From positions 620,001-684,000 of the forward strand of contig CAWJJU010000002.1 in assembly GCA_963843315.1 (NCBI GenBank): a DNA stretch of 64,000 bases. Direction: 5' to 3'. Each line of letters starts with the position of its first letter. Positions within the stretch are counted from its first letter, which is position 1. The DNA comes from JAWVFM01 sp963843315 (GTDB taxonomy: Bacteria > Actinomycetota > Thermoleophilia > Solirubrobacterales > 70-9). A program made the position numbers and the translations under genes. Positions 54,583 to 62,646 of this stretch are shown one piece after another. The notes under the pieces were generated by a model. That model did no database searches. It was not told where the DNA came from and was given only the letters and a program-made list of their open reading frames with translations.

Positions 54583-56340
54583 ATGGAAGCGGCAACCGGA
54601 ACAGCCCAGCCCCAGGTCTTCGCGCCCCGTCCCATCTACGACGCGAAGGAGCACGGCCCCGCCATCCCGGTCACGCGCCGGGAGAGCGCGTTCGTGTTCT
54701 TCGTCACGGGGATCTTCTACGCGCTCGTGGGCTACCACGTGATCGTCGGCCTGCACGTGGTGCCGTTCGAGGCGCTCGACCGCATGACCCGCGGCCTGAT
54801 GGTGTGGCACAACAACCCGCCGAAGCTGGCGGCGATCGGGTTCTCGGTCAGCCCGGTTCCCACGATCACCCTGCTGCCGTTCACCGCGTTCCGCGGCGCG
54901 GTCACCAGCGGCTTGGCGCTTCCTGTCAGCTCCGCAATCTTCGCCGCGGGGGCCCTGGTCTTCATCAACCGCCTCTTCGCGATCGCCGACATGAGCCGCC
55001 CGCTTCGCTTCGTCCTCGTGACGCTGGTCGCGCTGAATCCGATGTTCGTCTTCTACGCGACGAACGGCACCGGGGTCGCCGTCTACATGTTCTTCGTCGC
55101 CATCGTCCTCTACTGCCTGCTGGCGTGGGTGCGCACGCTGTCCGCGCGCTTTCTCATCGGCGGCGGCATGGCCATGTCGATGGCCTGCTTGGCGCGCTAC
55201 GAGTTCATGGTGTGGGCGCTGCTGATCGCCTTCATCATCGCCGCGGTCCTCGTTTCGAACAAGCGCCAGGGCGACGAGGTCCAGGGGTCGGTGATCGCCT
55301 ACGCCGCGCCGATCCTCTACGCGATCGGCCTGTGGCTCTTCTTCAACTCGACGGTCCTTGGCGATCCGTTCGCCTGGATCGACCAGACCCGCAGCGCACA
55401 GGTGAACTCCGCGCTCACGCCGTTCCCGGCGTTCGACCTCGGCGACGCCGTGGCCAACGCCCTGCGGATCCAGCTCATCTTCCCGGCGACGCTCTTCGTG
55501 CTGCCGGCGCTGGCGATTCGCCTCTTCGGCTCCCGTACGGCCTCGGCGGCGGGATTCACGCTGCTGCTGTTGCTCGCCGTGGCCTTCCCTGTGTTCGCCG
55601 CGGCCAGCGCCGGGCGGGTCGACGTCATCGAGCTCAGCGACGCCCTCCCCGCCATGCTCGCGGCGCTCGCGGGCATCGCCTGGCTGTACATGAGCTCACC
55701 TGACGGGCGGGGGCTGATCGCTGCGATCGCCGTGATCCTCAGCGTCATCGCGCTGCCCCTCGCGTTCGCGCAGATGCAGAGCTTCCCCCACCAGAACCTC
55801 GAGCAGGCCTTCGCGCGCGCCATCTCGACCGGCGACGACCAGGAGGGTGTCGGCTCTCGCGGTGGCTTCACCGCCGGCATCGCCCCCGAGCGGGCCATGG
55901 CGCAGAGCATCGACGGGAAGCACACCGGCACCGGGGACATCCTCACCGACAACGCCCGGACCTTCGGCGTGATCGCGATGACCGGCCGGCCGGAGCTCTT
56001 CTTCGATCGCGTCGACCAGGGCGACACCCTCTGGAACGAGGCGCTCGCGGATCCCGCTGCGGCCGACGTCGGCTATCTGCTGGCGGAGCGCTCAGGCTCC
56101 GACCGGGTGCTCGCGCGCTACCCCGGCGCCGACAGCGGCAAGTACTCGTTCCTGCAGGTCGTTGCCGAGAACGACCGCTACGTGCTGCTCAAGGTCCTGG
56201 GCCCGCCGACCTCGCCCGGGACCGGATCGGGCCCCGCCGGCAATGCGACGGCCACGGCGCCCGGCATCACGACGATCCCCGGCGCGGGCCCCGCGCTGGG
56301 AGGCACGGCGCCGGCGGGCGCCGCGTCCGGTGGAGGCTGA
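54583..56340 (+). CDS. Large polytopic membrane protein, GT-C-like
   Basis: 585 residues. About ten membrane helices (FVFFVTGIFYALVGYHVIVG, PLRFVLVTLVALNPMFVFYA, FILIALLLA-like stretches) and a C-terminal extracellular domain (about 400-530; TDNARTFGVIAMTGRPELFF), ending in a Gly/Ala/Pro tail. The architecture is that of GT-C glycosyltransferases or polysaccharide flippases, but no catalytic DE/DD in the first loop is certain. It starts three bases after the glycosyltransferase gene and is the last gene of the run. Confidence 0.65.
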   Translation: MEAATGTAQPQVFAPRPIYDAKEHGPAIPVTRRESAFVFFVTGIFYALVGYHVIVGLHVVPFEALDRMTRGLMVWHNNPPKLAAIGFSVSPVPTITLLPFTAFRGAVTSGLALPVSSAIFAAGALVFINRLFAIADMSRPLRFVLVTLVALNPMFVFYATNGTGVAVYMFFVAIVLYCLLAWVRTLSARFLIGGGMAMSMACLARYEFMVWALLIAFIIAAVLVSNKRQGDEVQGSVIAYAAPILYAIGLWLFFNSTVLGDPFAWIDQTRSAQVNSALTPFPAFDLGDAVANALRIQLIFPATLFVLPALAIRLFGSRTASAAGFTLLLLLAVAFPVFAAASAGRVDVIELSDALPAMLAALAGIAWLYMSSPDGRGLIAAIAVILSVIALPLAFAQMQSFPHQNLEQAFARAISTGDDQEGVGSRGGFTAGIAPERAMAQSIDGKHTGTGDILTDNARTFGVIAMTGRPELFFDRVDQGDTLWNEALADPAAADVGYLLAERSGSDRVLARYPGADSGKYSFLQVVAENDRYVLLKVLGPPTSPGTGSGPAGNATATAPGITTIPGAGPALGGTAPAGAASGGG

Positions 56341-56366
56341 TCGTGAGCGTCGCCGAGCGGGAGAGC

Positions 56367-56748
56367 TCAGGCGGTCGCGCCGGCGAGCCCGGCGCCCTGG
56401 CCGTAATGGGCGTTGAGCTCAACGGCAAGCGAGGCGGGAAGGCCACCGAGCGGGTGGACCAGCGGCGCGGACCTGATGACCTCGCGCTCGTAGGGCACCC
56501 ACACATGGCCGGCACCCGCGGTCGCGTCCTCGAAGGGAATGAGCGTGTGGTGGCGACCACCGCCGAAGCGACCCTCGCGCACGAGGATCCAGCTCGGCTC
56601 ACCGGTTCGCCGGATCGACCCAGATGTCCTCGACGCGGCCGACGCTGGCGCCCACCACGTCGTCGACACGGAAGCCGACCCACTTCATGACCTCGGACAG
56701 CAGCGGCTTGCGGCTTCCTCGAAGATCGATGGCGGCGGTAGTGGTGAT
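56367..56748 (-). CDS. PRC-barrel domain protein, frameshifted and without a normal start
   Basis: Two frames assemble into VMKWVGFRVDDVVGASVGRV EDIWVDPA, then EPSWILVREGRFGGGRHHTL and IPFEDATAGAGHVWVPYERE, a PRC-barrel found in cytoplasmic stress and RNA-processing proteins. The frame breaks near 56605. An AAGGAG site (56760-56755) is followed five bases on by ATC (56748), not ATG; the next ATG lies inside the domain, and a GTG at 56811 lacks a site. Probably base-call errors in an intact gene. Confidence 0.6.
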
Positions 56749-56962
56749 GGCAACTCCTTCCGTGGGAGCCTCGAATCCTGCGTGAGGCCCGCGACGGCTG
56801 GAACGTACCACCGGGCGTGGCGGGCTCCTGCCGGTTACCGGGGTTATCCACAGGGATACGCTCGGCTGCGCGACAATTACCCGATATGGGTTACTTCAAA
56901 CGGGCGAAGATCCCTGCCCGAGATGCAAGGAATCTCTCTTTCCGAAGCCAAATCGGAGGGTC

Positions 56963-57736
56963 ATGGCCCGCTCCGCTGAGCGCCTCGCGCGACGCCTCGC
57001 GCTCGCCGGGATCGCGGCGCTCGTGACGTTGCCGGCAATGGCGAGCCCGGCGGCGGCGTCGCCCGCCGGACCAGGCGGCAAGGCCGCGCAGATGCGCTCC
57101 TGCGGCCGCCACCTGCCCGTGGACTTCTCCGTCGTCAGCCGCTTCCCCCGCCTGTACTCGAGCCAGTACTCCAAGCGCGTGCCGGTGCAGGTCACCGACA
57201 CGGGTGGAGCGCCCATCAAGGACTGGCGGATGCAGCTCTACACCTTCGGCGGCAACAAGATCGGGCAGAGCGCGCGCGACTCGCGCATCGAGGGGACCGA
57301 GAAGCACGCGGTGCGGATGCGGTTCCCGATGCAGCCCGGCAAGCTCACCCTCGTCATCAAGGGCGAGTTCGCTGACTGCGGCGAGCGCGAGCTGGACACG
57401 GTCGTCCACTTCGTGGGCTGCCGCTCGCGGCTGCCGCTCAAGCTTCACGATCCGCCCGGGGGCTTCGCGGCGGACTATCACAACTACCTCTCCGTCGAGG
57501 CCGGAAGCAGGGACGGGTCGCTGATCAGGGACGTGAGCAGCCGCCTCTACGACTTCAAGGGCAGGCTCTTCGGCCGCAGCCAGACGGTTAAGGCGCTCTT
57601 CGGGTTCGTCTCCTTCGACAACAAGCTCAAGCGCACCCTCAAGCCGGGCAAATACGCCGTCGTGTTCAGCGGCCGAATCGACCAGCCGAAATCATGTGGG
57701 CCAAAGACCTACACAAAAACACTGACTTTCAAGTAG
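56963..57736 (+). CDS. Secreted protein of unknown family, 257 aa
   Basis: Signal peptide (residues 1-32, cleavage near PAAASPA). The mature protein is beta-rich with two similar halves, each with a hydrophobic/charged pattern (VPVQVTDTGGAPIKDWRMQL and LIRDVSSRLYDFKGRLFGRS) and four Cys that could form disulfides. I do not recognise a family. GGAGGG precedes the ATG. It overlaps the next gene by 43 bp in another frame. Confidence 0.6.
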   Translation: MARSAERLARRLALAGIAALVTLPAMASPAAASPAGPGGKAAQMRSCGRHLPVDFSVVSRFPRLYSSQYSKRVPVQVTDTGGAPIKDWRMQLYTFGGNKIGQSARDSRIEGTEKHAVRMRFPMQPGKLTLVIKGEFADCGERELDTVVHFVGCRSRLPLKLHDPPGGFAADYHNYLSVEAGSRDGSLIRDVSSRLYDFKGRLFGRSQTVKALFGFVSFDNKLKRTLKPGKYAVVFSGRIDQPKSCGPKTYTKTLTFK

Positions 57737-58458
57737 GCGCGCTGGTGGCGGCAGTGGCGATCCTCACCGGGGCGCTGGCCTCCTCCACCGTGCCCGGCGG
57801 CCGCGTGGCCACGGGCCTAGGCCGCTACGTTGAGGCCGGTTATCGGCCCGGCCCGGCCGGTCCGACTGGCCCCAGGGGGTCGCGCGGACCGCACGGCCTC
57901 ACCGGCTTCGCGGGCTCCACGGGGCCGCGCGGGCGCTCCGGGCCCGACGCCGCCGCCTCGCGGCTGCGCAAGCAGAACGTCTCCATCAACTGGCAGAACG
58001 GCGACTTCTCCGGGCGCGATCGCGAGAGCTTCGAGGCGCCGGGAATCGGCCACGGAGTGGTGCGCTGCAGCCCCCCGACCTCCGCGGAGCCCAACGGCAC
58101 CCAGTGGGTGCGCTTCTTCCCCAACGACCAGAAGGACGACACGGTGATGTGGACGGTGCGCGCCGGCGGCCCTCCGGGTGACGAGGAGGTCAGCGTGGTG
58201 CGCACGGCGCGGCGCGAGGGCAACACGGGCCCCGATTTCTACGAGGGGATGAACACGAGCCCCACCGGCATCGACGCGACGAGCACCGGAACCTTCACGG
58301 GGATCATCTCCTCGCGCGCGACGCGCAACTCGAACGGCGCGGCGCCCAACTCGGCGCCCGCTGCCACGACATTCCAGCTGTCGTGGCACTGGAGCTTCTT
58401 CGACCAGTTCGGCCCGCGCTGCTACGTGGCGGGCTCCTTCTACACGGACCGCGGCTGA
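57694..58458 (+). CDS. Collagen-like surface protein, copy A
   Basis: 254 residues. An N-terminal helix (ALVAAVAILTGALASSTV) is followed by a Gly-X-Y tract (about 48-82: GPAGPTGPRGSRGPHGLTGF, then GSTGPRGRSGP) and a globular C-domain opening QNVSINWQNGDFSGRDRE. Such triple-helix stalks with a head occur in bacterial collagens. It overlaps the preceding gene, and its stop overlaps the next start, showing tight coupling. Confidence 0.72.
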   Translation: MWAKDLHKNTDFQVGALVAAVAILTGALASSTVPGGRVATGLGRYVEAGYRPGPAGPTGPRGSRGPHGLTGFAGSTGPRGRSGPDAAASRLRKQNVSINWQNGDFSGRDRESFEAPGIGHGVVRCSPPTSAEPNGTQWVRFFPNDQKDDTVMWTVRAGGPPGDEEVSVVRTARREGNTGPDFYEGMNTSPTGIDATSTGTFTGIISSRATRNSNGAAPNSAPAATTFQLSWHWSFFDQFGPRCYVAGSFYTDRG

Positions 58459-59189
58459 TGGGACGCAGGCTGACAACCATGCTGGCCGGGGCCGCCGCCG
58501 CGGCGGTCGTCGCGACTCCGATCGCCATCGCCCTCACCGGCTCCGGCGGCGGCGGGCGCTCGCCGGCCGCGGGTGGCAAGGCGGCCGGCGCTCCGCCCCG
58601 CGTCGCCCTCGACTCCTTCAAGCGCGGCGTGCACCGCGGCCCCACCGGGCCAACGGGCCCAACGGGCCTGAGGGGCAGGCGCGGCAAGCGCGGCCCAACC
58701 GGGCCGCTCGGGCCGCGCGGAGCCACGGGCCCGGCCGGGACCCCGTCCTCCGACGAGGTCGCGAACATCAGCCTCAACTGGCGCAACGGGGCCTACACCG
58801 GTCGCGACGTGGCGACCACCAATGTCCCCGGCCTCGGCACCCTCGTCGCTCGCTGCAACCCCAGTGCCCAGACCCTCACGCTGACCCCGGCCAACGACGG
58901 CGTCCGCACCGTTGCCAGCCTCACCAGCTTCCAGGGCGCCGGTCAGAGCGGCGCCTCCTCGCACGACCGCTTCGCGTCGGAGGGACCGTCGGATCCGATG
59001 GTCATCCCCGTCCCCACCAACGGGATGATCAGCGGCACCTTCAGCATCGAGCCGATCGCCGGCGACGGCACAACGCCCGGGCCCTCCCCGGCGACGCTGG
59101 TCCTCTCGTCCGAGTGGAAGCTGAACGACCCGGACTCCACGCAGAACTTCTGCTTCGTGGCCGGCCAGCTCATCCGCCAGGGCGACTGA
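58458..59189 (+). CDS. Collagen-like surface protein, copy B
   Basis: 243 residues. Signal/anchor helix, Gly/Ser linker, then collagen-like GPTGPTGPTGLRGRRGKRG and GPTGPLGPRGATGPAGT (about 55-90). The head begins NISLNWRNGAYTGRDVATTN, clearly homologous to copy A, followed by LVARC and a C-terminal NFCFVAGQLIRQG matching RCYVAGSF in copy A. The pair arose by tandem duplication. ATG overlaps the copy A stop (TGATG). Confidence 0.75.
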   Translation: MGRRLTTMLAGAAAAAVVATPIAIALTGSGGGGRSPAAGGKAAGAPPRVALDSFKRGVHRGPTGPTGPTGLRGRRGKRGPTGPLGPRGATGPAGTPSSDEVANISLNWRNGAYTGRDVATTNVPGLGTLVARCNPSAQTLTLTPANDGVRTVASLTSFQGAGQSGASSHDRFASEGPSDPMVIPVPTNGMISGTFSIEPIAGDGTTPGPSPATLVLSSEWKLNDPDSTQNFCFVAGQLIRQGD

Positions 59190-59198
59190 CCCGCAGAT

Positions 59199-59213
59199 CC
59201 CGCGTTTTGCGGG
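59199..59213 (+). terminator. Hairpin after the collagen-like pair
   Basis: CCCGC (59199-59203) pairs with GCGGG (59209-59213) around loop GTTTT, ten bases past the stop. Stem short; there is no distinct downstream T run. Confidence 0.45.
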
Positions 59214-59307
59214 GTGCGACGCGACGCTGGCCGGGAGGCCGCCGACGCGCGTCCTAGACTCGGCGCCGCCGGCCCGGGTTACGTCCCAAACCCGGTCCGG
59301 CAGCGAT

Positions 59308-59874
59308 ATGGGGACCGAGGAGCAGCGACAGCAGCAACAGGCTGGCCAGGGCAGCGGCAAGCGGTCGCTTCGCGTGGTCGACCGCGAGCGCGAGCGCTCG
59401 CGGCTGCTCCGCACCGAGGTGAGCGACCTCACCGAGGCGCTCGTCGACCGCGACGCCGAGCTCGCCGAGCTCGAGGCCGAGCGGGAGGCGCTGGAATCGT
59501 CGCTCGCCGAGCGCGGCGCCGACCCCCAGGAGCAGGAGCTTCGCGCTCGCACGAAGGAGCTCCAGGACCGTAGCCGCCAGCTGCAGGACCACAGCCGCAA
59601 GCTCCAGGTGCGCAGCGCCAAGCTCCAGGCGCGCACGGAGCAGCTCACCCAGGTGCTTGCCCACCGCGATGCCGAGCTGCGCAACGCGCGCGCCCAGCTG
59701 ACCGAGCTCGACAAGGAGCTCCGCGCCGCCCGCGTCAGAGTCGAGCGCAGCGCCGAGACGGTCCGCAACGCGCTGGCCGCCCTCGAGGCTCAGGACGCAC
59801 CGGCCTCCACTGGCCTGCGAAAGCGTGCCGAGTCGGCGCGAGCCGCGCTCGAGCGCCTCGACGAGTCGGCCTAG
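59308..59874 (+). CDS. Coiled-coil protein with heptad LQ repeats
   Basis: 188 residues, almost entirely helical and highly charged. A 7-residue repeat is visible near 88-120 (ELQDRSRQLQDHSRKLQVRS), a regular parallel coiled coil. No membrane segment or signal peptide. TAGACT at 59255-59260 would give a 40-nt leader that can fold (CCGGGTT...AACCCGG). It precedes an FHA-domain gene by 43 bp. Function unknown. Confidence 0.65.
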   Translation: MGTEEQRQQQQAGQGSGKRSLRVVDRERERSRLLRTEVSDLTEALVDRDAELAELEAEREALESSLAERGADPQEQELRARTKELQDRSRQLQDHSRKLQVRSAKLQARTEQLTQVLAHRDAELRNARAQLTELDKELRAARVRVERSAETVRNALAALEAQDAPASTGLRKRAESARAALERLDESA

Positions 59875-59917
59875 CTTCCGTCCGGGCCCGCTGCGGCGCG
59901 CCTAGACTCACGGCCCC

Positions 59918-60268
59918 GTGAGCACGCCCTACCTGTTCGTTCGCAACGGCCCCGCCGCCGGCGCCCTGCACCCGATTTCGGGTGGCGCCGTGACCCTGGG
60001 CCGCGGCACGGCGGCTGACCTGATGCTTCCCGACGCCGCCGTCTCCCGAATGCACGCCGCGATCCGGGTCGACGGCCACACCGTCGTCGTCGAGGACCTC
60101 GACTCGTCCAACGGCACGCGCGTCAACGGCGCGACCGTGAGTCAGGCGCGCCTTGCCCACGGCGACGTGATCGAGGTCGGCGCGACCGAGCTGGAGGTCA
60201 GGGTCGAGGAGGACGGCGCCTCGCTGCCGACGCCGAGCGAACCGACCGAGATCCACCCGCCGCGCTGA
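59918..60268 (+). CDS. FHA-domain protein
   Basis: 116 residues, essentially one forkhead-associated domain: VTLGRGTAADLMLPDAAVSR (phosphothreonine-binding Arg and Ser), MHAAI, and DSSNGTRVNGATV. It would bind phosphorylated Thr peptides, as in Ser/Thr-kinase signalling; no kinase is in the window. GTG 59918 is nine bases after TAGACT (59903-59908). Confidence 0.88.
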   Translation: MSTPYLFVRNGPAAGALHPISGGAVTLGRGTAADLMLPDAAVSRMHAAIRVDGHTVVVEDLDSSNGTRVNGATVSQARLAHGDVIEVGATELEVRVEEDGASLPTPSEPTEIHPPR

Positions 60269-60280
60269 GGGGCGACCCGG

Positions 60281-61453
60281 CTACTTCCTGTTGATGTAGA
60301 CGTCGATCGACTTGTCGGTGCCGACGACCACGTCCGGCGCCCTGTCGCCGTTGACCCTGCCGGACGCGACCCACTCCGCCGGCTTCGAGCCGTCGTAGGT
60401 CCCGCTCGCGCCGAGCGAGAACTCACCGAGGTCGTTCTTCGAGGTCAGCAGGTCGAACCCGGACTCGCCGGCGCCGGATCGGCCGACCGCGACGTCGTCC
60501 ACCCCGTCGCCGTTGAAGTCACCCGCGGCGATTCCGCTGGGGGTGTCGGGGACGGGCGTCGGGTTGCCGACGATCACGAGCCCCGGCGCGCCCGGGTCGC
60601 GGATGGGAAAGACCTCGCCGCCGCCGCTCAGCTTCACCGGCACCGCCGCGTCCCGATACGGCGTGTCGAACTCGCCTGCGGCCACGCCGTAGCCCATCCC
60701 GAGGAACCCGGGCTCCGTGGTCAGGTCGAAGTTGGTCACCGGCGCCCCGAAGGTGCCGTCCGCCTTGCCCTTCAAGTAACTGATCTGGCCGCTTCGCGAC
60801 ACGACCACGTCCGGGTGCTTGTCGGGGCCGAGCTTCGCGAGCGCGATTCCGTCCGTATTCGTACCGGGGGTCGCGTAGTCGGTTCCGGGCCGGAAGCCGC
60901 CGCCCTTCTTCGATAGGAAGACCGTGAACGCCTCGGTGGGAGCGCCGGTGTAGTTGCCCGCGACCAGGTCGGCGTGCCCGTCTCGGTTCAGATCTGCGCT
61001 CGCGAGGAGCCATGGCCCTGCGCTGTCGTCGAGCGTCCGCCCGCGGCGGAACCTCCCGCTCTTCGATCCGAGCCAGATGCTGATGTCGTTCGCCTCGTAG
61101 TCGGCGGCCGCGAAGTCGGGGATCTTGTCGCCATTGAACCGGCCGACGACGATTCCCTCCGCCCCACCCTTGTCGGGAATCTTGATCGCCTTCTTCAGTT
61201 TCCCGTCTCCGCGGCCCCGGAAGTAGGAGATGTGGTTCTTCGGCGAGTCCAGCGCGACGTCGCCGCCCGCCAGGACGTCCGGCTTCCCGTCGCGGTTCAT
61301 GTCCGCGACGGCAATGCCGAAGACCGTCGCCCCCGTCCTGTAGGTGTGGGCGGGCTTGAACACCCGGGCGCCGGAGGCAGGCGCCGCCAGGCCGCCCAGT
61401 CCCGCGACCGCCGCCGCCCCCAAGCCGAGCATCACTCTGGACCGCCGCCTCAT
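60281..61453 (-). CDS. Secreted FG-GAP/VCBS beta-propeller protein
   Basis: 390 residues. Signal peptide (1-29), then at least six FG-GAP/VCBS blades, each with a calcium-loop pattern D.N.DG.PD: ADMNRDGKPDVLAGGD, GRFNGDKIPDFAAADY, ADLNRDGHADLVAGN, AGDFNGDGVDDVAVGRS and SGRVNGDRAPDVVVG. A full propeller outside the cell is likely, serving adhesion or ligand binding. No anchor. Convergent with the FHA gene, divergent from the acyl-CoA dehydrogenase. Confidence 0.8.
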   Translation of the reverse strand: MRRRSRVMLGLGAAAVAGLGGLAAPASGARVFKPAHTYRTGATVFGIAVADMNRDGKPDVLAGGDVALDSPKNHISYFRGRGDGKLKKAIKIPDKGGAEGIVVGRFNGDKIPDFAAADYEANDISIWLGSKSGRFRRGRTLDDSAGPWLLASADLNRDGHADLVAGNYTGAPTEAFTVFLSKKGGGFRPGTDYATPGTNTDGIALAKLGPDKHPDVVVSRSGQISYLKGKADGTFGAPVTNFDLTTEPGFLGMGYGVAAGEFDTPYRDAAVPVKLSGGGEVFPIRDPGAPGLVIVGNPTPVPDTPSGIAAGDFNGDGVDDVAVGRSGAGESGFDLLTSKNDLGEFSLGASGTYDGSKPAEWVASGRVNGDRAPDVVVGTDKSIDVYINRK

Positions 61454-61497
61454 GCCGTCAGCCTATCCCAGGCGGGGCTCGTAGACTGGCCGCGCTC

Positions 61498-62641
61498 ATG
61501 GACTTCTCCCTCAGCCCCGAGCAGCAGGACTTCGCCGCCGCGATCCGCGACTTCTGCCGCCGCGAGTGCGGGACCCGCGAGCAGCGCGAGCGCCTGACCG
61601 ACGGCCACGCCGAGCATCACTCCGACGAGATCTACCGCAAGATGGCCGACCTCGGATGGCTCGGGGTCTCGATTCCGGAGGAGCTGGGCGGCTCGGGCGG
61701 AGGAATGGTCGACGCCTGCATCTTCATGGAGGAGACCTCGCGCGGGATGGCGCCGATCGGGGCCTACGCGACCACCCTCATCGTGGCCAAGGCGACCCAG
61801 CGGTTCGGCACCGACGAGCAGAAGGAACGGATCCTCGGCGGCATCGCCCGCGGGGCGGTCGAGGCAATCGCGATGACCGAGCCCGAATCCGGGTCCGACG
61901 TCGGGTCCCTGCAGACGTCCGCAGTGCGCTCCAACGGCGGCTACGTCCTGAACGGCCAGAAGGTCTTCATCTCCAACGCGCACATCTCCGATCACATCCT
62001 CGTCGTCGCCCGCACGACCAAGACCGAGCGCAAGCACGACGGCCTGACGATGATCTGGGTTCCGCGCGACGCGCCCGGGCTCGAGACCAAGCCGATCGAG
62101 ACGATGGGCGGGCACGAGACCAACTACCTCTACCTCACCGACTGCGAGGCGCCTGCCGCCGACGTCCTGGGCGAGGTCGACCGCGGCTGGACGCAGCTCA
62201 TGGCCGGCCTGAACGTCGAGCGCCTGATCCTGGCGGCGACCATGCTCGGCCTTGCCGAGCGCGCCTTCGACGACGCCCTCGCCTACGCCAAGGAGCGCAG
62301 GCAGTTCGGCAAGCCGATCGGCTCGTTCCAGGCCCTCCAGCACCGCTTCGCGGACCTCGCCACGGACCTCGAGGCGGCGCGCCTGATGACCTATTGGGTC
62401 GCCGGCGAAGGTCGACGAGGACCCCGACCGCATGCTGCCGCGCGAGGCCTCCATGGTGAAGCTCTTCGTGACCGAGACGACCAAGCGGGTCACCCTCGAG
62501 TGCATGCAGATGATGGGCGGCTACGGCTACTCGTCGGAGTACGACATGGAACGTCTCGTCCGCACCGCGCTCGTCTCCACGATCTACGGCGGCACGTCGG
62601 AGATCCAGCGCGGGATCATCGCCAAGACGCTGGGTTTGTAG
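61498..62641 (+). CDS. Acyl-CoA dehydrogenase, one frameshift
   Basis: About 380 residues after correction. N-terminal helical domain (MDFSLSPEQQDFAAAIRDFC), FAD-contact strand AIAMTEPESGSDVGSLQTSA and C-terminal MQMMGGYGYSSEYDMERLVR with IYGGTSEIQRGIIAKTLGL. The frame breaks at one extra G near 62404 between LMTYWVA and KVDEDPDRMLPREASMVK. TAGACT lies 10 bases before the ATG. FAD-dependent oxidation of an acyl-CoA; chain specificity unknown. Confidence 0.87.
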
Positions 62642-62646
62642 CCGCC

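Noticed and set aside
56844..56852. Perfect DnaA-box-like TTATCCACA
   Set aside because: Only one copy, with no cluster, AT-rich unwinding region or dnaA/dnaN nearby, so not evidence for an origin.
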